Of a stretch of 64,000 nt of DNA, positions 25,461 through 36,646 are shown piece by piece. The DNA is from Siphonodentalium dalli (lineage: Eukaryota; Mollusca; Scaphopoda; Gadilida; Siphonodentaliidae). A program made the translations under genes and the position numbers. The DNA is taken from assembly GCA_032622095.1 (NCBI GenBank), contig CP136063.1:86095980-86159979 (forward strand). The letters run 5' to 3'. The notes under the pieces are model-generated. The model had not been told where the DNA came from and ran no database searches. It worked only from the letters and a program-made list of their open reading frames with translations. Each line of letters opens with the position of its first letter. Positions within the stretch are counted from its first letter, which is position 1.

Positions 25461-25682
25461 CATCTTGATATAGATGTGTCAACATTTCCTAACCTTATAA
25501 AACCCCACTAATTGTAAGGCTTTCCTGAAATGTTTGGTATTGAGTGACCAATATATTCAAATGTCTTGAGGAATCTAAAAGTAAATTTTGCCAAATGAAA
25601 ATATTGTTTGCCAAATGTGAATTATTTTTGGATTTGGCAAACTGCAGAGCGAACCAAGTCTGAGTTAATTGTGCCTGTCATT

Positions 25683-25777
25683 TGCAGAATGAGGTCCCCA
25701 GACGGTGAATTAAGTCACGCTATCCCGCATAGCGGGATAGCGTCACTAAAATCACCCTCTAGGAACGTCATTCTGCA
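25683..25777. repeat. Near-perfect 95-bp hairpin
   Basis: TGCAGAATGAGGT at the left pairs with ACGTCATTCTGCA at the right. GGTGAATTAAGTCACGCTA pairs with TAGCGTCACTAAAATCACC. The centre is CCCGCATAGCGGG. The same core is found in the double hairpin at 30714-30920, so this is a small fold-back repeat family. The overlapping 99-codon frame is not considered a gene. Confidence 0.8.
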
Positions 25778-26155
25778 TGGCATCATCTGCCATGGGAGAC
25801 ATAGACTCAGATTGAAGTTCCCAAATGATGAATATTGTGATGTACACCCATTGGGAACATCGATTATGCAATGTGTTGTCTGCCAATTTAGGGAATCGAG
25901 AAACTAAACTAAAAAAAAATAGAATCTATGTGAAGAAGTTTCTATAGAAATTTGATAATAAAGAAACTTTTCGGAGCGAACCCAGCCTATGATTTCTCGC
26001 ATGATGCCTCGTGTAGCCTGTACGTATATATACAGTATACAGATCGTCAACTATATATACTGCATGCACCAGTTCCATTTACAATCCGAAAGAAATAAAT
26101 ATAGAACACAGAGCAGGTTGGGCATATTTTAGTGGTAGAAGCCTCACATGTTTGG

Positions 26156-26255
26156 TGTGTATGAAGACACATTTTTATTAAATTGTCGGTTTGTGGCTCG
26201 TGACATGGATACAGCAATGAAAAATGCATTTATTGCTCTTTAATTCTTAATACAA
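26156..26255 (+). repeat. ~100-bp segment duplicated at 26665
   Basis: GTATGAAGACACATTTTT through GAAAAATGCAT and TATTGCTCTTTA recurs at 26665-26760 with a few changes. The second copy lies between two pieces of the fold-back MITE. Confidence 0.85.
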
Positions 26256-26557
26256 AGGGTGTGATATCGTAAGGTGCCGTCGTTGTCATAGACACAATGA
26301 GTGTCGGTAAATGCGGCGCCAATTTCAAGTAACATATAACATCATTAACTTAGCACAGACATTGCATAGTAGTACACCCGTACCTTGTTATTTTCTTATT
26401 GTTGTTTATCTGGCACTCGAATGGTTAACTATTACTATGCTAAATGCTCATTGAAGAGTAGACCCCTTAGGAAATGTTCAGATAATAAATTTAACGAAAG
26501 ATTGTTTAACTTACCATCTGACCATGTCCCTCCAATGAAAATGAACGTTCTGTACTT

Positions 26558-26664
26558 ACAGTAATGCTCTCAGTGAGAGCTTTCCGATGAATGGCAACAA
26601 GCCATATTTCCGACCAAATCCTGAAAAGTTACCCATAATTCTGCTTTGGTTAAGGAGTCGATTA
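26558..26664. mobile_element. Fold-back hairpin MITE, copy C (deleted)
   Basis: TACAGTAATGCTCT is fused directly to the loop CAGTGAGAGCTTTCCGATG, so most of the left arm is lost. The right arm runs to GGAGTCGATTAT and is then cut off. Confidence 0.75.
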
Positions 26665-26760
26665 TGTATGAAGACACATTTTTGTTAATTGTCGGTTTGT
26701 CGCTCGTGACATGGATACCGCAATGAAAAATGCATGTATTGCTCTTTATTTCTTATAGTA
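26665..26760 (+). repeat. Copy 2 of the 26156-26255 segment
   Basis: Inserted precisely between hairpin copy C and hairpin fragment D. Shares ATGAAGACACATTTTTGTTA and CGTGACATGGATAC. Confidence 0.85.
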
Positions 26761-26866
26761 AGAGCTGTCCGATGAATGGCAACAAGCCATATTTCCGACT
26801 AAATCCTGAAAAGTTACCCATAATTCTGCTTTGATTAAGGGGTTGATTATTTCGGGCAATACTGTA
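26761..26866. mobile_element. Fold-back hairpin MITE, right arm only (copy D)
   Basis: GAGCTGTCCGATGAATGGCA to TTTCGGGCAATACTGTA. Right arm with an intact terminus and no left arm. Confidence 0.8.
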
Positions 26867-26996
26867 TATTATAATTTTTCCTGCCTGTCGTCTGTCCATT
26901 TTTCCCGAACACCCTCCAATTGAATAATAAACGATTCCAATATATACTTTTATAACTGATTGGGAGAATCCATTTAGTATATATAGGATGGGTTAA

Positions 26997-28394
26997 TATG
27001 AATAGTTGACAAAAGAGTGCAAATAAGCCTGTTTACTTAGAACATTGATTCGCACCTGGGGCCAGTGGCTGGCATATTTGATGTTACTCACATGCTACAT
27101 CCTTGCATGGGTGTTACTTCGCCATTTGCGTTGAACACATAGCTCTATACCTGTTGCACACCATTGGCAAACAAAAACCGCACTGCAGAAGAATACACCA
27201 TGCACTGCTTTCAACTATAACAAGGCTGCCAGAGGTCTGGGGTGTTACGATTTTACAAGTCCTTCACACGTGCAAAAATTCACGACCATCTAGAATGATG
27301 GAGGGTTGTACTGCAATCCACTCAAGGCGGCTATGTACAGGGCTGTATGTATTTGGGCTGTGGGAAGCATGTGCCCCTTAAACGATATCTCCCCCAACCA
27401 AATCTCCTAAAAATAGGTCTCACACATAGGGTTAAATTGTTATTAATTGTATAGGGCTGTATTGGGGGAGCACCAGAAGAAAGATGGCTTATTTCATTTT
27501 TGTTAAATATTTGTCTGCATATCATTCATAGAAAATTACCAAAACATGACATAAGAGCAAGGCCCAAGATTCACCCCCGCAGCAGAAATATGCAAAATGA
27601 TGCCCTAGAATTGTTACCCCGTCCCAAACCCATACAACCCATTAAACTCGGACGTTTTGTCCTCATGATATGAAATATGCAGGACCCCCACCATATACAC
27701 ACGAAGTCCGTCCTACGGTGAGATCATGGCTAATGTGGCCTCCGTAATAACACATATTGGACACAAAATATATTACATTTTTATATAAATGCGATTGTTC
27801 TATTCAGGCCAATATCATCGATTGGAATTGTCAAGTAGAAACTAACTTTAGAAGAATGAACTGATATTTTGTAAAACTAAAAAGTAGGTTTCAGTTACCG
27901 ACGACCCTAGCAGGGCGTTATAATAAAACACAGTTTATAATCAGTCCATCGGTGATCAAGACGTAGAGCTTAAAACATGTATACCAATCTAAATTGAGAG
28001 ACATCTTCTCCAAGAATGTGTCAGTTCTCCCTATTTTTTTGTTGTAGGGAAGCTGACTTATGTCTGCTACTCCAGTATCGTTACCAGGCTATACTGCTCC
28101 TCAGAATAATGTTAACATGTTTTTTCCTAGTATAGAGTGAAAATCTTTTGCTTTTTGTCATTCTGAAAAGAGTTTCATGAAAACGATTGCTGTTGTTGTT
28201 ATTGGAAGTATTTCCGTGCAGATATAGAGAATTGTGTCTGTTCCTTAATTGGAAATTTCTTGTTTTAAACGTGTTCAAATGCAATATATGTGGCACCATT
28301 ATTTCTCACGTGTTTTTCATGGTTAATTAGGTGTGTTTCATCAACAATGTTGTTGTTGTTGTTGTTGTTGTAAATGTTCCCGAGACGAGATAGA
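26997..28394. other. No gene recognised; GTT repeat at 28346-28371
   Basis: Non-coding except for chance frames. A (GTT)n run of about nine units at 28346-28371 produces poly-Asn/poly-Gln artefact peptides on the minus strand. Confidence 0.45.
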
Positions 28395-28940
28395 GCATCT
28401 TTAAGTGACTCACGGTGTTGTTGTTGTTGTTGTTGTTGTTGTCGGGAAGAGAGAGAGAGATAGATCATCTTCAAATGACGTCACGGTGTTGAGGTTGAGC
28501 TGCATGTCGATTATACACATCGTGATTTTTATGACTGACAGAATGTCTGATGCTGGCGTGCTCCGATCTATAGCTCTTGTGCTCATCTTATATATGAAGC
28601 ACCAAATGTTCTCACACGTTTGTTGTATAAACCTGCTGATTGTAGGATTTACATGAAAAGAAAATATTTTGGTTGTGGTTGTTGTTGTTGGTGGTGGTGG
28701 TGGCGATGATGATGGTATTGTTGTTGTTGTTTTTTCCTGGAAGATCAGTATTGGGCGTTTTTAAATGACTCATGCATGGTGTTGAAAATGTTGCTTGGGA
28801 AGAAATATGGCATCTTTCAATGACGTCACTGTGTTGAGCTGCTCGTTGATTGTGTATATATTGTGAGTTTTATGGCGACTCTCGAGTGACTGACAGATGC
28901 TGGCGTGCTCCGATCTATAGTTATTATGCTCATCTTGCGT
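28395..28940 (+). repeat. Two-copy tandem duplication (~355-bp period) with GTT repeats
   Basis: 28395-28593 and 28753-28940 share, in order, AAATGACTCA/GTGACTCA, GGGAAGA, ATCTTCAAATGACGTCAC, GTGTTGAG and GATGCTGGCGTGCTCCGATC. The (GTT)n tract at 28413-28442 is in copy 1 only. Another GTT/GGT tract lies between the copies at 28676-28732. Each copy carries a TGACGTCA palindrome, the classic CRE core, but no gene is adjacent. Confidence 0.75.
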
Positions 28941-29334
28941 GTTGTTGCTCCTGTTCGGGTTAGTGCATCGCATGTAGACCTACACATGTTCGCAAACAGA
29001 AGCGTCATGTTTATGGTCTCTATCTCATCAGCCGCACCTGCCAGAGAAGTACCCAAGCCGTAAATAAACCGACCTCCTCAGAGGAAGACGGGCAACCATA
29101 TAACATGCAGGAAGTTAAAACGCATATACGCCAGAGAAATTAGAGAATATTCTCTTGGACGAATTTATTTTGCGTTATTATATAGCACGTTAACTGGATA
29201 TTGGGTTTCGGGCTTGCTGTGATAATGGCATCGTATATATGTGGCGAGATTTATACACAGATGTGGTTCTTATACCCGAGCCTCGAGGGCGCAGCGGCTG
29301 CCGATCGTGTGAAAATTATACGCAGTTTCGCGGG

Positions 29335-29415
29335 CACCCGGTGGTTCAGTCGGTAGGGTGTATAATGCATTAATTAGTCAAGGTCTGCAAAGGTCGAAGC
29401 TGGTTTTATTCCTGT
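29335..29415 (+). repeat. tRNA-derived SINE-like segment
   Basis: GGTGGTTCAGTCGGTAGGG resembles a pol III A box of tRNA type (TGGYNNAGTNGG). A weak B-box-like AGGTCGAAGCTGG follows about 50 bp later. An AATACAATACAATATC tail-like run is at 29450. No cloverleaf can be folded with confidence, so a decayed SINE fits better than a functional tRNA. Confidence 0.4.
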
Positions 29416-29524
29416 TATAGAATGATTGACTATGCCACCCCCTCGAATATACAATACAATATCTGTAAAATATTATGTATTAATATGTGTATATTGAAAT
29501 AAAATATCCTATCCAATCATATCC

Positions 29525-29745
29525 ATGATAATCATCACCGTCATCAGCATCGTCATCATCAATCGTCATCATCATCATCGACATCACCATCATCATCACA
29601 ATCATCATCATCTTCACCATCATCATCAATCGTCATCATCGCCATCATCCTCATCATCATCATCAATCGTCATCATCACCATCATCATCATCTTCATCAT
29701 CATCATCATCATCATTCATCGTCACTTTCATCATCATTATCATCA
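29525..29745. repeat. CAT/ATC trinucleotide repeat
   Basis: About 220 bp of imperfect (CAT)n broken by CGT, CAC and CTT units. It yields His- and Ser-rich artefact peptides. Confidence 0.95.
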
Positions 29746-29827
29746 GCTTCGTCGGCGTTGTTATCGTGTGATAGAGATTCTCAGATTCTTTCCAAGACTT
29801 CCCCTGTTGTCAACCCATAATGTATCA

Positions 29828-29935
29828 GAATTCAAACTGATAGAGTTATTCCCCTTTCCGTTGAGAATAATAGTCTTTACAGTACAATCCAGATGAACAT
29901 TAAGCACAGAAAACATGTCCATACCGCAACAAAAG
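29828..29935. mobile_element. Fragment of the AAGGYCCACTTAATTTTCGA MITE
   Basis: AGAATTCAAACTGATAGAGT, TATTCCCCTTT, CAGATGAACATTAAGCAC and AAAACATGTC match 32408-32540 with a deletion. Confidence 0.6.
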
Positions 29936-30713
29936 CCACGTCACGTGATTCCCCACCGTGGTTATAGTCCGTCTCCAGTGTAATACTAATACAGGGCAGT
30001 CATTGCTGCTTGAAATTGGGCGTAATTCAGGGGGGGGTCGGAAAAAAGTGACATGACATTAGGCTGAAAAAACTTTTTTCCGGCTCTTGGGTACACACCA
30101 CCCCCCTATTTGAAGGAAAAAATATTTTTTCCAATTTCATGCGGGGTACCCACCCCCTTTTTACCTCCAAATATGTAATATCACACCATTTAAGCTTGAT
30201 GGTCAGTATTACAGTTACCCTATTTCCATTTCTGGTTCTTCTAAGTCATTCCAACTTTTGTAACAACACGAAACAGGTTCTAAAAAAATACCTGGAAAAA
30301 CCAAAAATAACACACAGAATATATGTGCTGATCAGTAAATTATTGATTGATTCTTCCCCAAATATTGTCTAAGGTAGCTCATAGTGCTCATTATACATGT
30401 AAACAAATATAAAACCATTAGTGTACCTTCTTTTCATCACAGAAAGTGTAACTTTAGATGTGTCCCATAGTATCACATGAATTTATGTCAATTATGATTT
30501 TTGAAAAAATTATTAGGGCAACACCACCTGGCAATCAACTCTCCAACAATACAGGGATTCAGCTGAAATCCACTATGTATCACAAAACTAATTTTCATTT
30601 CCATGAGCTGAGTTCTTGGGCTAGGTACTGTGCTAAGGCCAGACCCAGGTCAAGCATTCATACAAATACATGTACTGCGTGTAAATAGAAACTTGAAAAT
30701 AAGACGGTCATAT
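29936..30713. other. No gene; G/C homopolymer runs and short frames
   Basis: Contains a GGGGGGG run at 30031 and CCCCCC runs near 30100-30160, patterns also seen at 38410-38600. The 77- and 76-codon frames here show no recognisable motif. Confidence 0.4.
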
Positions 30714-30920
30714 GCAGTCTGCAGAATAAGCTCCAAGGAGGGTGAGTTTTGTGATGCTACCCAGCAGAGTGGGCTATAGCATTACCAAATTCACCATATG
30801 TGACCCTCATATGTAGCTAGTTCTCCATGGTTGGTCGAGACCAAAATAGAATGAGGTCGTTAGAGGTTGAATTTGTTGATGCTATGCCGGGTAGTATCGC
30901 CAAATTCGCCCTCTGCAGAC
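30714..30920. mobile_element. Double-hairpin fold-back element (GTCTGCAGA ends)
   Basis: The outer ends GTCTGCAGAATAAG and CCCTCTGCAGAC are inverted. Inside are two hairpins: GGTGAGTTTTGTGATGCTA pairs with TAGCATTACCAAATTCACC, and GTTGAATTTGTTGATGCTA pairs, less perfectly, with AGTATCGCCAAATTCGCC. The core matches the single hairpin at 25683. Confidence 0.7.
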
Positions 30921-31274
30921 TTCGATCATTTTGCTGATGACCAGCACATTATTTTTAGACTTGCATATTATATTAAGTTATATTATATTTTCTTTCCCGT
31001 CTTTTCACTCATCTGTTCTGATTTTGTTTATTCCACTTAGCAGCCTTCTCCATATCTACACATTCAAGGTCTATGTATGCTCGCCCAATCTTTTATCTGG
31101 GTCCCACCATCTCAAGATTATTATATCAGTGATATGCGTTGTTGCAGTCTACAGTCCCATGCCAAGTTCCGATACAATTTTGACTGAGTCATCTGGTCTG
31201 ATCAGGTATAATGAGTAAATATTAATGAGATAAATGAATAGCTTTTTTCATTTTATTTATATTAAAGTTTATTC

Positions 31275-31529
31275 ATGTGCTACATAACTGTCCATTTTCA
31301 TCTGGAACCAGTAGCATTGGTACGTGGCAATGTGATCGGATGTAAAAGGCGAATTCCTGAGAGTTGGCACCCCCCTAAGCACTGCCCTAAGTGTCATACA
31401 CACCTTAACAATGATGCTGAGCACTTTGAGGCATTTATATTGAAGAAATGTTGTAAGAGGAAAAAATTGCGACCACTCAGGAAAAAAGTTACTTTTTCGC
31501 AGCTGAACCACCCACCCACCACGGCCTAG
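31275..31529 (+). CDS. Unrecognised 84-codon Cys-containing ORF (doubtful)
   Basis: The frame reads GCKRRIPESW, then HCPKCHTHLNNDAEHFEAF, then KKCCKRKKLRPLRKK. The CPKC pair followed by His and a CC resembles a zinc-binding motif, but I cannot match it to a family. Start and end show no splice or regulatory support, and the downstream run of C bases at about 31549 is repeat-like. It could be an exon remnant, transposon debris or chance. Confidence 0.15.
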   Translation: MCYITVHFHLEPVALVRGNVIGCKRRIPESWHPPKHCPKCHTHLNNDAEHFEAFILKKCCKRKKLRPLRKKVTFSQLNHPPTTA

Positions 31530-31799
31530 TGTATGGAAAACAGTGGATGACCCCGCCCCCCCCCCCCCCTGCGTAATTTGGAATTTTTGACGAAATATAA
31601 ACATCAATAGGTTATTAAATTTTGCTAGATAATGACGTGAATCTCAATCTAGCTATTCCCGTAGAGATCATATTCCACCCGTTTAAAACCTGTGAACTGA
31701 AAAAACTTCGAAAAATTTGTTCATGGATGATATATTTCTTATGTCGACACTACACATAATATATTCGTTTAACAATGTTTTTCACATTAAGTGAAGGTA

Positions 31800-31927
31800 C
31801 AGCTCGAGATTACACGATTAAGCGCTTTTTGTGAGCCGATTTCGCTTTGCATTACCCTGGGTAATCAGTTTATGTTTACCACAAAATTGGATTACAAAAG
31901 TCGTCTAAATCATGCAATCTCGAGCTG
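31800..31927. mobile_element. Small MITE, 128 bp
   Basis: The left end CAGCTCGAGATTACACGATT and the right end AATCATGCAATCTCGAGCTG are inverted with three mismatches. The interior TTTGCATTACCCTGGGTAAT is locally palindromic. Confidence 0.65.
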
Positions 31928-32258
31928 AGACCCTCACCGGCTGTGAATTGCATTATCAACGAAAGGGAATATTGGAAGTAATATATTACTTCTGCTATTT
32001 TTTCGATGTTATAAAGTTCCCCGTGAGATTTTCAAAAATTTCCCAGGTTTTAAACTGAGGATATATAGCCATGATATAAATTTATTGCATGATTTTACTT
32101 TTTGCAATACAATTATGATGGGAAGTATATCAACAGATTTGCTGACTATGTCGAATTGCATTGAGAGTCTTGTTTATTGCAATGAGAGGTCACCATTTGC
32201 GGGATCAAGGCCACAAAATATGTTGGTCAGTGTGGATTATTTTTTGTGCCAAACAATT

Positions 32259-32700
32259 TTAAAGGCCCACTTAATTTTCGAGTCACCGATTATGTTTTAT
32301 TATTTATTAACGTCTGTGTCTCAGAAGATGCCCATAGGGAAATAGAAAACAGCTGAAATAATAAAAAGATACCCCCCCCCCCGTTATGGCTCCCAGAATG
32401 CAACAGAATTCAAACTAAAAATGTATTTTCAATGGAAGGGGAATAACTCTATCTTTAAAGTATAGAGTTATTCCCCTCCATTGAAAATAATACACGTTCC
32501 ACAACAAAACCAGATGAAACTTAAGCACAAAAACACGTCGGTAACTCAACAAAAACAACATTTTCACAGTTTATTACACCGGATAAGTTGATAATACAAT
32601 GTTTTGGAGCTTCCTCTTTCAAATGGTATATAATATGGAATATATGTTAATAATGTTATATATGTGATCTGGGGTTCGAAAAATTAACTGGGCCTTTTAA
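32259..32700. mobile_element. TTAA-ended MITE (AAGGCCCACTTAATTTTCGA), complete copy
   Basis: Ends TTAAAGGCCCACTTAATTTT and AAAATTAACTGGGCCTTTTA are inverted with TTAA at each side. The centre contains a strong hairpin, GGGGAATAACTCTATCTTT with AGTATAGAGTTATTCCCC. Related to 10224-10733, with the internal order reversed. Confidence 0.8.
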
Positions 32701-33589
32701 TATTATAGTCTCTATAGTTCTAAACGTCAACAGAACTTAGGCGGGAATGAACATTAACCTTGTTGATGTTCAGATGATCCATTATAGAACGGCGAATGTG
32801 CGTATACGTGATACAACGGAGAATGCAACGTTTGTAGCAACGTTGTTTTTTGGTTCGAACTGTGGAGCGCTGTGGAGAATTAATTAGTTTCGCATGGTAA
32901 AACCTGATAACAAAATTTAGTTAGCGCGAACTTCTCTGGTGCATGACTTGAATACCTCTTCCCGGCACTCAGCGCCGAACGCGATACACGTGCGCTTTCG
33001 CTTACCGGGATTCGATAGTCGGTGTGGATGGTTTTATCATTTTGCTGCCGTCTTCTCTGATAAATTCGTATATAAGATCTGGGAAGCTCGCCGCTGGATG
33101 TGAAGGAGCAAATGCACAGAGGCGAGATTGTATAGAAGAATCACCATCGTGTGCATCTCCCGCCTGATTTCGCAGATTTTGTGGGGCCGTTTGATGGGAA
33201 ATAATCCGTTATACGTCAGATATCATACGATTATATATGTAAGGGCGGCCATAAACCACAAGGAAATCTGGGGCAAAGAAGATGTGATGAACGGTATCAA
33301 AAACAGCAAAAGAAACCCCGATAAACTCGTGGTCGGGGAGGGAAGCCATAAAAATATGATCCGCAGAGGAGACGAAACGAAACGAGATGATTCTAAGACA
33401 TTATGTCTGGTGTGATTGGTGATGTGGAAGAGTATGATACGCAAAAGAAATTTAAAAATAAAAAAAAACTCTTTATGAAGATTTACATGTCTGTTATAGG
33501 TAAGAATCAAGGAAAGATATACATATATCACGTGTCTTCTGCCATGAATTGGGAGGCACAGGGCAGAAATGGACCTAATGTATAGTCGA
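32701..33589. other. No gene recognised
   Basis: Short overlapping frames on both strands at 33128-33609 show no recognisable domain. Confidence 0.35.
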
Positions 33590-33690
33590 ATGTTAGCAAT
33601 ATAGAGCAATATATATAATTTACTATTTCATTCTGTACATTTGACCATCCATTGGTGGAACCGTACAATAAACTTTGATTGATTGATTCT
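33590..33690 (+). mobile_element. Probable LINE 3' UTR end
   Basis: CGTACAATAAACTTTGATTG followed by ATTGATTC is the polyadenylation-like word plus (TTGA)n tail typical of CR1/L2-like LINE ends. No coding part was identified upstream. Confidence 0.4.
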
Positions 33691-34532
33691 TGCATGTGCT
33701 TGATGCTGTTTGTGCAGCCCAATTTTGTCTCTCCCATTTATGATCCACCAGCCCATCCCTCACTAACAGAAATTGCGCAGGCCTTTTTTCTGGAAGCGCT
33801 TTGCCTATTGGCCATGACATTTTTTTGTTCACCCAAAGGTGATAATAGCGTAGAGAACTTTAGCTGTTAGTGTGCCAGCCAAATTCGCATGGGTCTCGGT
33901 TTACCATTATGGGTAAACGTTAGCCCAAATAATTGTCAAAGTACAATTGGTATTGCAAACTCCACACAGGAATCGGATACCGAATCGTATCAAACGAGCC
34001 CAAATATATTGAAAGGTGTCAATTGGGACACTTTAAAGTGTATAAGATCAGGCCGGCTCCAAATTAAAAGTGTAAGCGGGTGTTATATCGCCATTGTTTC
34101 TAAATGGTTATGAACTATATTCTGAATGTATGTCCGAGTTTGGATATTGCAATCATAAACTTTTTGAATTTAAAAAAAATTGCTGTCATTTGTAAATTTC
34201 CAACCTTATTGGGGGGGGGGGGGGAGTGTGCCAGGATGGATATTTACAAAAGATGGATAGATTCAAGGCAAGGGGACGGTGCAAATGGATATTTGTAAAC
34301 CTTGGACTTATATCTGGTTCAAGGGGTGTGTTGGATATGTCAAGGTGGCCATCCCAACCCCCACAACAGGCACGTCCCTGATCTCTCAGTTCATTTTGCA
34401 TTCCAGAAGCGATAGCTTACATACAACAATTTAAGGAACGTAATACACGAATATGGGGATGGATGTAGCATATCTTTTTGAAACTGAAATCACATATGTA
34501 TATATATGGTGAAAAGGACCGGTTTGTGTTAA
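33691..34532. other. No gene recognised; G14 run at 34211
   Basis: A run of about 14 G at 34211-34224 and chance frames only. Confidence 0.4.
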
Positions 34533-35103
34533 TTAAAGGGAGAAGGTACGCCAATTTCAATAAATTCGCGGTAATAGCAACGATCTAATATTGATAATAT
34601 AAAGACAATTAATTAATTTGAGTCGCAGATGTCGTCTGTAAACGTTCAGGTGAACATGTTATCTTAAAATCAAATTTAATAATTGAAAATAATTTTACTT
34701 TATGCATGGCTCCAGCCATAAACTTAGTTACACATTTCCATGTTCAAGACGTAATAAAATTAATTGACGGGATAGTGGATTGTGCAACGCGTGGCTCACA
34801 TCGTTTTAAACATTACGTTGAAAGGGCGTGAACTCAAGCCACTCACCGACTATATAATCAAATTAATGAGTATATATATGTGACTATTATGCATATGATA
34901 TTACATATATTTGATACATTTTCTTGATAACTGTGCAAAAAATATCTCGATCTTGTTTTTGCATTCCGGCTTATCTGTCATCTGTGACATTACTTCGTAC
35001 TCAGGAGAGAGTCAAATAATGGAAATCTTGTTTCATGTACCTTATTCTACGAAGCAGAGAATATAGAAACTAACAACATCATTTGAGTACATTACCAATT
35101 TAA
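34533..35103. mobile_element. TTAA-ended ~570-bp element, copy 1
   Basis: Matches 62196-62780 along its length: AATTTCAATAAATT, AACGATCTA, GGCTCCAGCCATAAA, CAAGCCACTCA, TTTTGCATTCCGG and ACTTCGTACTCA. The ends are more decayed (TTAAAGGGAGAAGGTACGCC and GAGTACATTACC) than in copy 2. No coding capacity. Confidence 0.8.
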
Positions 35104-35200
35104 TAAGTTTATGAAGAGTTTCCAAAAATAAATATCCTGTATTGGCCCATGTGGAATAGAACGAGAAAGAAAAAAAAGATCATCCAATAACAAATGATTG

Positions 35201-35388
35201 TACAGTAATGCCCAAAGTAATTGACCCCTTAACCACAGCAGAATTATGGGTAATTTTTCAGGATTTAGTCGGAAATATGGCTTGTTGCCATTCATCGGAA
35301 AGCTATCGCCGAGAGCTTTCCGATGAATGGCAACAAGCCATATTTCCGACTAAATCCTGATCAATTACCCATAATTCTGCTGTGGTTA
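35201..35388. mobile_element. Fold-back hairpin MITE, copy E, right end replaced
   Basis: TACAGTAATGCCCAAAG, a full left arm, the loop CTATCGCCGAGAGCTTTCC and most of the right arm up to GCTGTGGTTAAGA. The expected right terminus is missing; double-hairpin family sequence follows instead. Confidence 0.85.
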
Positions 35389-35420
35389 AGAGAATGCATT
35401 GGCCTAACAAATTTTCATCA
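35389..35420 (+). mobile_element. Fragment of the double-hairpin family fused to hairpin copy E
   Basis: AGAGAATGCATTGGCCTAAC is the end of hairpin 1 plus the spacer of the 4573/8709 family. It starts exactly where hairpin copy E stops. Confidence 0.7.
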
Positions 35421-35695
35421 TTTGTTATTATTTTTTACAATTTTTTACAATTTTAATAATTTTTTCTTATATTCTTTAACAGACTTATTTAGTAGGTTTA
35501 GTGCCAGGGAATCTTACGCTATTCATGGGCATCAAAATTATTACTATGAATACTTGGTGATAGTTTTGAGTTATAACATGCCCCTAAGGTTTTATCCAGT
35601 TTGTTTTTAAATTCGCTATAGCATACTCAAAAAAAAAGTTGTTTTTTTTTAGGGCCGATTTTACCGACCGTAAATTAGGGCCGATGAGATCGGCC

Positions 35696-35717
35696 CCTGG
35701 CACTGAAAGGGTTAAGC
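35696..35717 (-). repeat. TTAACCCTTTCAGTGCC terminus
   Basis: GGCACTGAAAGGGTTAA here and at 3267-3283 is a shared TTAA-bearing end with no obvious partner end. It looks like another member of the TTAACCCTTT-ended group. Confidence 0.4.
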
Positions 35718-35845
35718 GCATGCGAAGCAATGAACACTCATACTGAGTCCGTACCTCCATAACTCTGACATATATCATATCTATCCTTAGGCCCAGTTGC
35801 CCCAAGTTTTATTTTTGATAGTTTTGCTATAGAATCTGCACAGAT

Positions 35846-36618
35846 CGTACCAGTTCTGATTAAAACCATACTCAGACTCTAAAAAGTACTGAGTCTGATG
35901 AAACCCGCTATATGTCGCATTACTGTCGTTATAAATAACTTCCACAGACAACCCCCTGCAGTATGACGTCACCGCCCACATTTGTCTTTAAAATAGCTTT
36001 GATTGACATAATGTAGTTTCGGTTTCGTTTCGTTTCCGCAGACTCTTTATGCCAGTTCCTGGGAGAATTGATGCTACGCATTCTCTCAGAATATCTTCTG
36101 CGCCTTGTGACATAATTTTAACTGAGATTAATCTCGTTTAACAAACTTTAAATGCGTTTATGACTCGAAACAAAATAATATTTTCTGTATTTAATTTTGA
36201 AGTTAACATCATATGCCGGAAATTAAATAAATGTTGAATTTCTTAATAACATTCAATTATATTACATAATAAGTAAAATTGGTAAATTCTGTACTCTTTA
36301 AATACGCTTTTCAATGTTAAATTTGCTGTCGTAAAACTCTGAATTTGTAAACATTAGCCATGTGGCGGAAAGTTGTTGTTTTATTTATAACTATTGGGTG
36401 CGGTTTACTGTAATCGGCACCGGCTGAAGGAATTCCCCTTGTCTTTGGGGATTCCATGCGACTATCGCCTGATTGGTCACATCGCGTTCATGAGGATATT
36501 GTGATTGGCTGGCAAATACGTAATTCCTGCTGGGAGTAATGGAATCTCTACCCATTGTCTTCAGACTCAGTACTTTCAGAGTCTGGGTATGATTTTAATC
36601 AGAACTGAGATCGTACAT
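35846..36618. mobile_element. Inverted-repeat element or local inverted duplication
   Basis: GATCGTACCAGTTCTGATTA...CATACTCAGACTCT at 35846-35887 is matched in reverse by AGAGTCTGGGTATG...TAATCAGAACTGAGATCGTA at 36578-36617. AGTACTGAGTCTGA also pairs with TCAGACTCAGTACT. The ~680 bp in between are AT-rich without an ORF. No target duplication identified. Confidence 0.6.
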
Positions 36619-36646
36619 GATGTATTTTTATTTAATATGTTGATAA

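Larger units (their letters stand above)
26425..26996 (+). mobile_element. TTAA-ended MITE split by nested insertions
   Basis: The left part, TTAACTATTACTATGCTAAA and GTTCAGATAATAAATTTAAC, runs to about 26557. The right part, from CCTGCCTGTCGTCTGTCC to TAGGATGGGTTAA, resumes after 26867. Between them lie two pieces of the fold-back hairpin MITE and a copy of the 26156 segment. The hairpin therefore inserted into an existing TTAA element. Confidence 0.7.

Noticed and set aside
29335-29415. Functional tRNA gene
   Set aside because: An A-box-like sequence is present, but the B box is poor and no cloverleaf or anticodon arm could be drawn.
29525-29896. His/Ser-rich 123-codon frame
   Set aside because: Product of the CAT trinucleotide repeat.
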